Positions 1 through 8,119 of a stretch of DNA of 49,102 bases are shown piece by piece. Origin of the DNA: Planctomycetaceae bacterium (GTDB lineage: Bacteria; Planctomycetota; Phycisphaerae; Phycisphaerales; UBA1924); NCBI GenBank assembly GCA_021294835.1, contig JAJTDF010000031.1, forward strand, positions 1-49,102. Direction: 5' to 3'. Each line of letters starts with the position of its first letter. Position 1 is the stretch's first letter. A program made the position numbers and the translations under genes. The notes beneath the pieces are model-generated. The model was given only the letters and a program-made list of their open reading frames with translations, ran no database searches and was not told the DNA's origin.

Positions 1-96
1 TGTGCTGTCCCTTGACCATCCGATGAACCTCCTGTCAGCAGGCCGCAGCCTGTCGATCGTTGGTGTCCACCGGAGGTGGGGAAGTCCAGTTACGAG

Positions 97-363
97 ATGA
101 GTGCGTTGCCAATTGGATCAATTTGTCCAGAGTGCGGGAGTGCATATTTGCCAACTGTCAATAATGCAAGCAGACCGAAATGGCATGCTAAAGCGCAGTC
201 GGTTAGCGTGATTTGTCCGGCAGTTGTAGCGTATTCGGTTATTCAGATGATATGCTGTATTGTGTTTGCTGGATGGACGGCGATGTCGTGCTTGGCGGTG
301 TTGTGTATTGGCTTAGTTGGGTGGTTGACCTATAAGAAAGCACGCGTGTTGGGTGCTGCTTAG
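97..363 (+). CDS. Small zinc-ribbon-like membrane protein
   Basis: This 88-residue hypothetical protein begins with a CPECG motif near residue 9, which resembles half of a zinc ribbon. Two hydrophobic stretches follow, about residues 40-62 and 64-80, and a short basic end. Small proteins with CPxCG knuckles before membrane helices are common in planctomycetes, but the function is unknown. I chose the ATG at 97; a GTG at 76 in the same frame would add seven residues, and a GGAGG lies at 72-76, so the start is uncertain. The gene is clearly richer in A and T than everything downstream and uses codons such as TTG, ATT and AAT that are rare elsewhere in the window. That suggests recent acquisition or relaxed selection. 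Confidence 0.6.
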   Translation: MSALPIGSICPECGSAYLPTVNNASRPKWHAKAQSVSVICPAVVAYSVIQMICCIVFAGWTAMSCLAVLCIGLVGWLTYKKARVLGAA

Positions 364-1192
364 TCCCGTCTCCTATCTGGGGAGGGCACGCGATAGTGCG
401 TGGGCGAGGCAAGTCTGCCTCGCCCGAAGACCAGCGTTCCCTGCCCACCCGGGCCAGACGCCCGTTGAAGCGTGAAGCGGACAGAACCGAAGTCCGGACC
501 AGCGTCGAGGCTGTTGAGCCAGCGTCGAGCGTGGTGAATCGCAACTTCGCAGCCCCCCCCGCCGGCTCCCGCGGACGCGACCCCACACGCCTGCCGGCCG
601 CCCTCCCCGCCGCCCGCCCCGCGACAGCCCGTCCCCCTCCAGCAGGCTCCCCCGGAGGGGCTGCTGGGGAACCCTGGTTCCCCGGCACCAGCACCCCACT
701 CCAACCCACCGCCCTCGTCCGCGCTCGCGCTCCCCCCGCCCTCTGTTCCAATTCAAGCCGTCGCCAAGCCACCCAATCACCTCACAAAATCCAATCCTCC
801 CCCTTGCACCCTCACCCATCCCGTGGTAAGGTATACGTACGGATGCACCCGACCCCCCACCCATGCCGCGCGCGGACTCCGCTCCACCGCACTCCCAACC
901 CCCACGCCCTCGCCAGCCCCGACTTATCCTCACACCCCCTCCCACATTCCACGACAGACGGCGAACACCAGCGCAACCACCTACACACCGCCCCACACCA
1001 CCGTCCGACCCCCTGACTTATCCACACACACCCCCTTGCAATTTCCTTCGCAGAGCCCTCCCGCCACCCATCCGCCCCCCCTCCCGCCTGCATTCATCCA
1101 AACACGCGGCACACTCCGGCAGCCAAAGACCGGCCCCCCGCCCCGCCCCCCTTCCTGCTTCTTTGCAACCGCCAACCCCCTCTGCCCCCACA
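364..1192. other. 830-base gap, C-rich, no credible gene
   Basis: No convincing coding sequence is present; the open frames here are proline- or arginine-rich by-products of C-rich sequence. It contains the hairpin at 402-425, a second hairpin with 7-bp outer arms (639-645 with 661-667) and a GGGGAACC/GGTTCCCC palindrome at 666-683. A possible promoter is TTGCAC at 804-809, a 17-base spacer, and TAAGGT at 827-832. TTATCCACA at 1018-1026 matches the DnaA-box consensus, and TTATCCTCA at 924-932 is one base off. The strand composition switches from G/T-rich to strongly C-rich at about 540. Confidence 0.5.
402..425 (+). terminator. Stem-loop downstream of the first gene
   Basis: A perfect 10-bp inverted repeat (GGGCGAGGCA and TGCCTCGCCC) with a 4-base loop lies 39 bases after the stop codon at 363. 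No T-run follows, so it would be a terminator without a U-tract or an mRNA-stabilising hairpin. Confidence 0.45.
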
Positions 1193-3493
1193 ATGGGCAT
1201 GCCCCAGCACCGCCCCCTGCTCGTCACCCTGACCGCCCTCCTCACCTTCACCGCCCCCTCCCTGTCCGCCCAAGCCGGGCAGCCGCCAACGCCAGCACCC
1301 ACGCCCCCCAGCGCCCCCGCACCCCTCGCCCTCCCCATCACCACCCTCCCCCCCGCCCTCCAGTCCCTCGCCTCCATCCCCTCCATCCTCGCCCCCGGCA
1401 CCCCCGGCACCCTCGCCGTCTGGGGCCCCGATGCCTGGCCCCTCGCTGCTGATGCCAGCGCCTCCAGCATCGTCATCGCCGCCGGCCACCTCGGCGAAGG
1501 CCGCCTGGTCGCCCTCTCCCACACCGGTTACCTGGATTCCGCCGCCTGGAACGACGAGCACACCGGCCAACTTCTCCGCACCCTGCTCACCTGGGCCAAC
1601 CCGAACCAGCCCGACAAGCCCCTCCGCATCGGCCTCATCGGTGCCGACACGCCCCCCGCCGCCTCCCTCCCCGCCGCCGCCACCGCCACCAACATCCCGC
1701 GCGACCGCCTCACCAAGCCCGACCTCCGCTCCGACTTCGACCTGGTCCTCCTCTCCGGCAACAACCTCTCCCCGGCTGCCGTTGACAACCTCACCGCCTT
1801 CGTCCGCGCCGGCGGAGGCCTCTTCGCCGCCCAAACCGCCTGGGCCTGGCGCCAGGGCCAGGCCGCCGACCCGCGCGACAACCCCACCACCCGCCTCTTC
1901 GCCCCCGCCGGCATCGCCTTCACCTCCGGCTACGCCTCAGACGCACGCGACGGCCGCTTCCCGCTCGCCTCCATCGCCGACAAACTCCCCACCCTCCACG
2001 CCCGCGCCGCCCTCGCCCTCCTCCAGTCCGCCGACACCACCCCCGCACTCCGCGACCAGGCCGCCCACGTCGCCCCCGCCCTCACCGCCGCCTCCCACCT
2101 CCTCCCCGATACCGACGTCCACCTCCGCCCCACCCTCCTCACACTCCTCACCGAACGTGCCGACCGCCTCCGCCCCACGCCCCAGGCTCCGCTCAAGCAG
2201 TCCCAAGGCCTCGACCGTGCGCTGGTCGCCTTCCGCACCGCCGCCTTCCCCGACCAGCGTGATCCCTCCGCCGACGCCTTCCCCGGCGCCGTTCCGTCCG
2301 ACGCCCCGCGTGTCACCGAGTCCGTCACCATCAACCTCGCCCGCCCCGACTGGCACTCCACCGGCCTCTACGCCCCGCCCGGCGAACCCATCACCCTCAC
2401 CTTCACCGGCAAGCCCCCCGCCGGCCTCCGCCTGCACATTGGCTGCCACACTGACGAACTCTGGCACCTCCCGCAGTGGCAACGCACCCCGCGCATCGCC
2501 CGCTCCTGGCCCCTGGCCGCCGCCACCTCCGGCGCGTCCTTCATCGCCCCATCCGGAGGCCTCATCTACCTCGACGTCTCCGCCACCATCCCCGACTCCA
2601 CCTTCGCCCTCACCATCGCCGGCGCCGTCCGCGCCCCGCTGTTCGTCCTCGGCCAGACCGACCCCGCCCAGTGGGCCGCCGAGATCCGCAACCACCCCGC
2701 CCCCTGGGCCGAACTGGCCACCGACCAGATCATCGTTTCCGTTCCCTCCTCCGCCATCCGCGACATCGCCGACCCCACCGCCGTGCTGCAACTCTGGAAC
2801 CGCGTCGCCTCCGCCGCCGACGAACTCCACCGTGCCCCCAACCACCCCAAGCGCCCCGAACGCTTCGTCGCCGACGTCCAGATCTCCGCCGGCTACATGC
2901 ACGCCGGCTACCCCATCATGACCCATCTCGACGCCGTCGATGACATGACCCAGATCGCCAAACTCACCGCCGGCAACTGGGGCCTGTTTCACGAACTCGG
3001 CCACAACCACCAGAGCGGATACTGGACCTTCGACGGCACCGTCGAGGTCACCGTCAACCTCTTCACGCTCTACATCATGGAGAAGGTCATCGGCAAGCCC
3101 TCCATCACCGGGCACGAGGCACTCGTCAACCGCAACCAGAAACTCGCCAAGCACCTCGATACCGGCGCCAAGTTCGACCGCTGGAAGGCCGACCCCTTCC
3201 TCGCCCTGACCATGTACACCCAACTCCTCGAAGCCTTCGGCTGGGAGCCCATCCGCGAAGTCCTCTGGTCATATCACAACCAGCCCCGCGAAGCCCTCCC
3301 CAAGAACGACGACGAGAAACGCGACCAGTGGATGACCCGCGTCTCCCGCCGCGTCGGCCGCAACCTCGGCCCCTTCTTCCAGGCCTGGGGCGTGCCCACC
3401 TCCCCCGCCGCCCGCGAGTCACTGGCCGATCTGCCCGTCTGGTTCCCCGCCGACTGGCCCCGCCCGCTGCCTCAAGCCGCCGCAGACCGCTGA
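1193..3493 (+). CDS. Secreted M60-like (enhancin/gluzincin) metallopeptidase
   Basis: The 766-residue protein starts with a signal peptide (about residues 1-29, ending near LSAQA) and a Pro/Ala-rich linker. An N-terminal region of about 250 residues resembles the ThuA/GATase-like fold often placed before M60 domains. The peptidase domain carries HELGHNHQ, so the predicted zinc ligands are H600, H604 and E618 with E601 catalytic. This fits the gluzincin pattern of M60 enzymes, which often act on mucin-like O-glycoproteins. I placed the start at the ATG at 1193 because it directly precedes the signal peptide; the frame is open farther upstream but there it is proline-rich noise. The next gene lies 33 bases downstream on the same strand and is also a peptidase. 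Substrate is inference from the family. Confidence 0.85.
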   Translation: MGMPQHRPLLVTLTALLTFTAPSLSAQAGQPPTPAPTPPSAPAPLALPITTLPPALQSLASIPSILAPGTPGTLAVWGPDAWPLAADASASSIVIAAGHLGEGRLVALSHTGYLDSAAWNDEHTGQLLRTLLTWANPNQPDKPLRIGLIGADTPPAASLPAAATATNIPRDRLTKPDLRSDFDLVLLSGNNLSPAAVDNLTAFVRAGGGLFAAQTAWAWRQGQAADPRDNPTTRLFAPAGIAFTSGYASDARDGRFPLASIADKLPTLHARAALALLQSADTTPALRDQAAHVAPALTAASHLLPDTDVHLRPTLLTLLTERADRLRPTPQAPLKQSQGLDRALVAFRTAAFPDQRDPSADAFPGAVPSDAPRVTESVTINLARPDWHSTGLYAPPGEPITLTFTGKPPAGLRLHIGCHTDELWHLPQWQRTPRIARSWPLAAATSGASFIAPSGGLIYLDVSATIPDSTFALTIAGAVRAPLFVLGQTDPAQWAAEIRNHPAPWAELATDQIIVSVPSSAIRDIADPTAVLQLWNRVASAADELHRAPNHPKRPERFVADVQISAGYMHAGYPIMTHLDAVDDMTQIAKLTAGNWGLFHELGHNHQSGYWTFDGTVEVTVNLFTLYIMEKVIGKPSITGHEALVNRNQKLAKHLDTGAKFDRWKADPFLALTMYTQLLEAFGWEPIREVLWSYHNQPREALPKNDDEKRDQWMTRVSRRVGRNLGPFFQAWGVPTSPAARESLADLPVWFPADWPRPLPQAAADR

Positions 3494-3526
3494 CCGCTCC
3501 ATCCCCACGCCCGTTACCCTCGCCCC

Positions 3527-4774
3527 ATGCCCCTCTCCGCCCTCGAGTCCCGCCTCACCGCCGCCATCGCCCGCCGCGCTTCCGCGCTGCTCGAGGACCT
3601 CCGTCTCCACGTCGCCCTGCCCACCGGTTGGAACAACGCCCCCGCACTGAACGAATCCCGCCAACGCTTCGCCGACCGCTGCGCTGCCCTGGGCGCCGTC
3701 CAAACCCTCATCCCCCCCGGCTCCCGCCCCGCCTGGCTGCACGACGGTTCCGCGAGCGCCCCGCAGCACGCCGCCCCGCCCACCGCCATCAACCGCCGCA
3801 TCCGCGCCGCTTCTTCCGCCAGCTCGTCCTCCCCCGGCAAAGCCATCCTCATCGCCGGCCACTTGGACACCGTCCACGACCCCGCCGGCCCGTTCAACGC
3901 CCTTTCCATCGCCCCCGATGGCAAGACCGCCGTCGGCCCCGGCTGTGTGGACATGAAAGGCGGCCTGGTCATCGCCATGCACGCCCTGGAAGCCCTCGAC
4001 GAAGTCGGCATCGCCGCCGACTGGTCCTTCCTGCTCAACAGCGACGAAGAAACCGGCTCGTATTACTCCGACCGCGCCCTGCGTGACGAGGCCGCCTCCG
4101 GCCGCTACGCCTGCTGTCTCGCCCTTGAGCCCGCCATGGCCAAGGGCGAACTGGCTATTGAGCGGGGCGGCTCCGGCCAGTTCATGTACCAGGCCGCCGG
4201 CCGCGCCGCCCACGTCGGCCGCGATCCGCAATCCGGCATCTCCGCCGTTGACGCCCTCGCCCGCGTCATCCTCGCCGCCCACGCCGCCAACGACTACCCC
4301 GCCGGCCGCGTCATCAACATCGGCCCCTTGCAGTGCACCAGCCCCGCCAACGTCGTCGCCGACCACGCCGCCGCCTGGGGCAACGTCCGCTTCAAAGACC
4401 CCGCCGGCCAGCAAGCCGTCACCGAAGCCCTCACCCGCGCCGCCCAATCCGCCGCCCCCGCCATCCGCGACGGCCTCCCCCGCATCACCCTCTCCACCTC
4501 CTTCAACCGCCCCGCCAAGCCCCAGACCCCCGCCACCCTGACCCTCGCCCACGCCGCCCGCTCCGTCGCCGAGGACCTTGGTCAGGCCCTCCCCTTCGCC
4601 TCCAGCGGCGGTGTCTGCGACGGCAACATCACCCAGGATGCCGGCCTGCCGACCATCGACACACTCGGCGTCCGAGGCGGCGGCCTGCACACCCCGCAGG
4701 AGTGGATCGACCTCTCCAGCCTCGTCGAACGCTGCCAACTCCTCGCGTTGCTCATCGCCCGCCTCGCAGGCTGA
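3527..4774 (+). CDS. M20-family metallopeptidase (carboxypeptidase G2-like)
   Basis: This 415-residue protein has the zinc-ligand pattern of the M20 family, which includes glutamate carboxypeptidase and ArgE/DapE amidohydrolases. H112 and D114 are in AGHLDTV, the bridging D142 is in CVDMKGG, E174/E175 are in DEETG, an acidic ligand is in ALEPA, and H388 is in GGGLHTPQEW. No signal peptide is seen, so a cytoplasmic dinuclear-zinc hydrolase acting on amino-acid or dipeptide amides is expected. The dimerisation lid domain lies at about residues 205-310. It follows the M60 gene by 33 bases and probably shares its transcript. Exact substrate cannot be read; CPG2-like seems nearer than ArgE or DapE because of the SGGVCDGN and GGGLHTPQEW context. 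Confidence 0.88.
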   Translation: MPLSALESRLTAAIARRASALLEDLRLHVALPTGWNNAPALNESRQRFADRCAALGAVQTLIPPGSRPAWLHDGSASAPQHAAPPTAINRRIRAASSASSSSPGKAILIAGHLDTVHDPAGPFNALSIAPDGKTAVGPGCVDMKGGLVIAMHALEALDEVGIAADWSFLLNSDEETGSYYSDRALRDEAASGRYACCLALEPAMAKGELAIERGGSGQFMYQAAGRAAHVGRDPQSGISAVDALARVILAAHAANDYPAGRVINIGPLQCTSPANVVADHAAAWGNVRFKDPAGQQAVTEALTRAAQSAAPAIRDGLPRITLSTSFNRPAKPQTPATLTLAHAARSVAEDLGQALPFASSGGVCDGNITQDAGLPTIDTLGVRGGGLHTPQEWIDLSSLVERCQLLALLIARLAG

Positions 4775-4919
4775 TCTCCCTCGCTCCGCTCCGACTTGAA
4801 GCCTCCCATCTGCGTCCCCCATCGCCACGGCATGCTCCTCACTTGCGTCCCTCCCCACGCTCACCCCGCCTCCGCCGGCACTCGACTCTGCATCGCTGCC
4901 TGTCCTTCGCTGCCTCCTT

Positions 4920-5372
4920 GCCTTGTATGTTTCTGGGAGCAGTTCCGCTCGCCGGCCCATCGCCCCGCTGTGGGCCTGCGAGCGGGGCTGCAGCGACTTG
5001 CCGCCGGCATGGACCGGGACGCGGCGTGGGCCGAGTTGTGGCAGGGGCTGCATCACCAAGGCGATGTCTGCGAGGCGTCGTACGCCGCGGTGCCGCATCT
5101 TGTGCGCATCCAGCCGGATCGCGGCGATTGAGATTGCGCGGCGTCGCCCGAGGAACCCGCCAATGCCGCAGTGGCTTGTTGGCTGGTACGAGTCCGCGTG
5201 GGCATCCCTCGGGGCGCTCGCCCTTCGCGACTACGACAAGACGACCGATCCGGTGGCCGCTCGGTTGATTCTGGCTGTGCTTGCGTTGTGGAAAGGACTG
5301 ATGGACGTCGGCACGATCGCCGGGGAGTTCACCGAAGAGGAGACCAGAAAGATGCTGGCTCTCTACCTATGA
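4920..5372 (+). pseudogene. Frameshifted hypothetical gene
   Basis: Two frames together read as one protein. The first contains AWAELWQGLHHQGDV then ASYAAVPHLVRIQPDRGD and stops at about 5129. The second continues with IEIARRRPRNPPMPQWL, WYESAWASLGALALRDY and runs to the stop at 5372. I recall the combination of an LWxxLxHQGDVxxASYAAVPHLV segment followed by IExxRxxxRNPxxP from hypothetical bacterial proteins in which both lie in one frame. The switch falls near 5110-5130 and a few residues seem missing as well. No good start codon is visible; the left edge is approximate. It is either a decaying gene or a sequencing frameshift. Confidence 0.55.
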
Positions 5373-5411
5373 CGCGGGGGTTGCAGTTTTGGAGGCAGGA
5401 CCTCAACAGAA

Positions 5412-5437
5412 ATGGCCCCGGCGGGTGCTGGGGCCAT
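5412..5437 (-). terminator. Hairpin similar to the tRNA-Pro terminator
   Basis: ATGGCCCC at 5412-5419 pairs with GGGGCCAT at 5430-5437, and on the minus strand TTTC follows. The stem, loop sequence and flanks closely match the hairpin at 6566-6591 behind tRNA-Pro, so this looks like a second copy. The possible tRNA remnant at 5482-5515 lies where the tRNA would be expected. Confidence 0.45.
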
Positions 5438-5481
5438 CTTGAATGCCAAGGCGGGGGAGGGGGGCAACGCCAAACTGACCG

Positions 5482-5515
5482 TGGAGAGCAGTTGGGATCG
5501 CACCCGGGACCATCA
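5482..5515 (-). other. Possible 3-prime fragment of a decayed tRNA gene
   Basis: On the minus strand the segment ends GGTGCGATCCCAACTGCTCTCCA. That resembles a T-loop (TTCGATC with one change), half a T-stem (CCAAC) and a 3-prime acceptor strand. The 5-prime T-stem no longer pairs and no anticodon arm is evident upstream. The terminator-like hairpin 45 bases further on supports the idea. This is a weak call. Confidence 0.22.
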
Positions 5516-5588
5516 GCAACGCTTGCACACACGAAGCGGCATGGACCGCGATGCAGTGGCGGATTGTTGACGTTCGTAGAATGCAATC

Positions 5589-6155
5589 ATGGACGAGTCA
5601 GCGGTCAACCCGCTCGAACCGCTGCGGCTGACCGCGGCTCGGCACGTGCTTGGGCTGGCTCACAGTTGGGAGATCCCGCCTGTTGCGGACCGAGCTTTGT
5701 CTGACGGGCTGTATTCCGACACCCTCGCGGAACTCGCTGCGGTTGCCGAGCCCACCATGACGGCTGTGGCACCGCTTCTCGCGAGAACGTTGGCTGAGTT
5801 GGGTCTGCCCACTCCTTCACCAACCGAAGCAGCTTGGTATCTCGCTGCGCACTGCATTCGCCGGATCGCGTCCGAAGAAGAACCGCCTCTTGTGCCACTC
5901 TCGCTGCTGCAGGAAGTGCATTCCGCGGCCAGGGCGGTGATGCCTGACAAGTCGTACGTTGGCGATGGACTTGATCTTGGTGGCCTGCTGGGGATCTTCT
6001 GGTCGTACTTCGAGCCGAATGAGAACTACTACGAGCCGGAGAAGCGGCTGATCACTGACGAGGCGGAACGACGGGCTGTGCTCGATCGGCTTGCCCGCGA
6101 GGAGTGTCGTCGCTGGCTTGAGCGCCGGCGGTTGAACGGCCAGACGGTTGCTTGA
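5589..6155 (+). CDS. Hypothetical protein
   Basis: A 188-residue, predicted soluble protein with normal codon use and no signal peptide. It is mainly helical by appearance, with an acidic middle (YFEPNENYYEPEKR) and an Arg-rich C-terminus. I do not recognise a family. It follows the frameshifted gene, and both could belong to one acquired segment. The ATG at 5589 has no strong ribosome-binding site; there is no better alternative in frame. Confidence 0.6.
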   Translation: MDESAVNPLEPLRLTAARHVLGLAHSWEIPPVADRALSDGLYSDTLAELAAVAEPTMTAVAPLLARTLAELGLPTPSPTEAAWYLAAHCIRRIASEEEPPLVPLSLLQEVHSAARAVMPDKSYVGDGLDLGGLLGIFWSYFEPNENYYEPEKRLITDEAERRAVLDRLAREECRRWLERRRLNGQTVA

Positions 6156-6205
6156 CGGCACCCTTCGCGCCGGGCCGAAAGGACATGTCCTTTCGGCTTT
6201 GCCGG

Positions 6206-6472
6206 TCATGAGGGGGTGTGCGAGTGTGGAGGACGATCCCGCTCGTCAGACCACTTGGGCTCGCCGGAACCGGGTTTGGATAGACGCGATGGCCCGTCGT
6301 TCATCATCCCTTTGGCCGTCTTCCTCGCGTCCTCGATGAGTGCGTGGGGATCAACCCCTTTGGCCTCAACCGAGCGGCCCAAGGAATCGCGGGCCCTCAC
6401 GCGATAGCCGCCAGCGGACACTTCGTCCAACTGGAACACCCACGTGGGCAGTTCTGGAAACTCCATGGGCAT
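6206..6472 (-). CDS. Small hypothetical protein
   Basis: This is an 88-residue protein. The N-terminal two thirds (MEFPELPTWVFQLDEVSAG then YRVRARDSLGRSVEAKG) look like a compact beta-rich domain, and the last 25 residues are polar and low-complexity. It resembles small planctomycete hypotheticals of the type PELPxWxFxVDExSxGxYRVRxxD, recalled from memory. The ATG at 6472 has GAGG about nine bases upstream; the ATG at 6466 is an alternative. Function unknown. Confidence 0.5.
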   Translation of the reverse strand: MPMEFPELPTWVFQLDEVSAGGYRVRARDSLGRSVEAKGVDPHALIEDARKTAKGMMNDGPSRLSKPGSGEPKWSDERDRPPHSHTPS

Positions 6473-6561
6473 TATCGGTGCCTCACTGCGCCTCCACGAA
6501 CGCTGGGGCGATGCTATTCACTTGAGGCGACGCGTCGAAGCGTGACCCACGCTCCGGGTAC

Positions 6562-6591
6562 GAAAATGGCCCCGGCGGGTGCCGAGGCCAT
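6562..6591 (-). terminator. Intrinsic terminator of tRNA-Pro
   Basis: On the minus strand ATGGCC-T-CGGC, a short loop, then GCCG-G-GGCCAT forms a stem of about 10 bp followed directly by TTTT. It starts 16 bases after the tRNA 3-prime end, the expected place for a Rho-independent terminator. Confidence 0.7.
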
Positions 6592-6606
6592 CTCAGATAG
6601 GCAAAG

Positions 6607-6680
6607 TCGGGCTGGCGGGATTTGAACCCACGACCTTTTGACCCCCAGTCAAACGCGCTACCAAGCTGCGCTACAGCCCG
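6607..6680 (-). tRNA. tRNA-Pro (anticodon GGG)
   Basis: The minus strand folds into a standard cloverleaf. The acceptor CGGGCTG pairs with CAGCCCG, the D-stem is GCGC/GCGC, the anticodon stem TTTGA/TCAAA encloses the loop CTGGGGG, and the T-arm is GTGGG-TTCAAAT-CCCGC. Anticodon bases 34-36 are GGG, reading CCC and CCU proline codons; the following G37 is typical of tRNA-Pro. The discriminator base is A and CCA is not encoded, so it must be added after transcription. A promoter and a terminator flank it, so it is a monocistronic tRNA unit. Confidence 0.97.
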
Positions 6681-6692
6681 AGATGAGTCGCC

Positions 6693-6721
6693 ATTGTAGC
6701 ACCCAAACGGCGGCCGTGCAA
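6693..6721 (-). promoter_or_regulatory. Sigma70-type promoter of tRNA-Pro
   Basis: Minus strand: TTGCAC at 6716-6721, a 17-base spacer, and TACAAT at 6693-6698. The -10 box lies 12 bases before the mature tRNA, giving a short 5-prime leader for RNase P. Confidence 0.75.
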
Positions 6722-6790
6722 GGGGTCCGCACGGGCGGTGGGCGGGGCCCCGGGGGAATCCGGGAGCCCGGCGGCGACGGTGGCCGGCGG

Positions 6791-7819
6791 TCAGTTGCCG
6801 GTGTCATCATGGGGGCGATCGGCGATGACATCGCCGCCGACGGGGCGGCGGGCGGGGACGACGTCCCAGGCGATGCCGACGGCCTTCATGGCCCGGATGG
6901 TCAGGTAGGTGACGTCGAACTCCCACCAGGCCCGGCCGTGGGCGGCGGCCCGCTGCTCGGCGTGGTGGTTGTTGTGCCAGCCCTCGCCGAACGAGAGCAT
7001 GGCGACCCACCAGTTGTTGCGGGAGTCGTCGCCGGTGTTGTGGGACTGGTAACCCCAGGTGTGGGCGGCGGAGTTGACCAGCCACGTGCAGTGGTAGCCG
7101 AGGGTGATGCGGAGGGCGACGCCCCAGACGACCCAGCTGGCGGCGGTGAACCAGCCGCCAACGGCGTAGCCACCGGCGGCGAGGATGGCAGCGAGGATGA
7201 CGACCGTCCAGGCGTGGTGGCGGTCCAGCCAGGCGTGGACGGGGTCGCGCATGAGGTCCTTGGCGGCGCCGCGGGGGTCGAAGCCGGGCGGGTCCTTGCG
7301 GAGCATCCAGGTGGCGTGGGCCCAGGAGAAGCCGTGGTGCGGGGTGTGGGGGTCGTCTTCGCCGTCAGAGTGCTTGTGGTGCAGGCGGTGGGTGCCGACC
7401 CAGTGGGCCGGGCTGCCCTGCCAGGAGGTGCAGGCGAGGGCGGAGATGGCGTACTCGACCCACTTGAAGGTCTTAAATGAGCGGTGAGTGAGCAGGCGGT
7501 GGTAGCACAGGCAGATGCCCAGGCCCAGGGTGAGCCACCAGAGCATAACCAGAACGACCACGCCGGACCAGGTGAAGGTGAAGGGGGCGGCCAGGGCGAG
7601 CAGGTGCATCCCGCCGATGGCGATGGCGATGGGCCAGGAGATGGGCTGGAGCTGCGCGAGGCGGCCGTGGCCCATGTCATGATCGTGAGTGTGGGCGGTG
7701 GAGGCGTGCGTGGCCGGAGCCTGCCGCGCGGACCTTTGAGCGGGTTGCTGGGACTGGGTGGGCGGGACGAGGGCGGTGACTGCGGGGAGGACGGGGGCCG
7801 CTGCGGGGAGGGACATCAA
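6791..7819 (-). CDS. Acyl-CoA/acyl-lipid delta-9-type fatty acid desaturase
   Basis: This 342-residue integral membrane enzyme has the three histidine boxes of di-iron desaturases: HRLLTH from residue 107, HRLHH at 144-148 and HNNHH at 282-286. The YLT...GWD-like C-terminus is also typical of stearoyl-CoA-type desaturases. Hydrophobic segments lie at about 62-104 and 203-250. It introduces a cis double bond into saturated acyl chains, most likely for membrane fluidity. The first 50 residues are a Pro/Gln/His-rich extension that is unusual for the family, so the true start could lie further in; a Met at position 49 is possible. It is the last gene of the minus-strand run before tRNA-Pro. Confidence 0.9.
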   Translation of the reverse strand: MMSLPAAAPVLPAVTALVPPTQSQQPAQRSARQAPATHASTAHTHDHDMGHGRLAQLQPISWPIAIAIGGMHLLALAAPFTFTWSGVVVLVMLWWLTLGLGICLCYHRLLTHRSFKTFKWVEYAISALACTSWQGSPAHWVGTHRLHHKHSDGEDDPHTPHHGFSWAHATWMLRKDPPGFDPRGAAKDLMRDPVHAWLDRHHAWTVVILAAILAAGGYAVGGWFTAASWVVWGVALRITLGYHCTWLVNSAAHTWGYQSHNTGDDSRNNWWVAMLSFGEGWHNNHHAEQRAAAHGRAWWEFDVTYLTIRAMKAVGIAWDVVPARRPVGGDVIADRPHDDTGN

Positions 7820-8119
7820 CTGTGCCTTTCAAGGCGGGGACCGGACGGAACAGGCCGACGATGCGGGTCAGGTGTGCACCGGGCAGAAAATGGCTGCGGA
7901 AGAAGTGGAGGGCAGCCGAGCGGGTGCGAAGGGTGAGACGATCGACGACAAAGGAGCGGGATGAGCGGGCACTCCAGAAACCCGCGGAGCATCGCGAGCG
8001 GGGTTCGCTCGTGGTGCTGTTTCGATACCCCCGTTGGGTGCTCCCGGCCACGGGTCGCGACAGAGCGCGAACCAAGTCGGGTTCAGGGTGAGTGCGCTGA
8101 CACTCACGTCAGAGAGAGA
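7820..8119. other. 300-base gap between desaturase and ftsH
   Basis: No gene is seen. Just past the ftsH stop, GTGAGTG (8088-8094) and CACTCAC (8101-8107) form a 7-bp hairpin that overlaps an alternative CTGAC/GTCAG stem. No T-run follows, so termination here would need Rho or the hairpin alone. The rest should hold the desaturase promoter, but I see no clear -35/-10 pair. Confidence 0.35.

Noticed and set aside
1937-5098. Long Gly-rich minus-strand frames
   Set aside because: They mirror the M60 and M20 genes, which have clear zinc motifs on the plus strand.
5535-5575. Repeat of GGCATGGACCGxGAxGC also present at 5006-5025
   Set aside because: Only about 18 bases are similar, with mismatches; it could be a duplicated fragment of the broken gene but is too short to claim.
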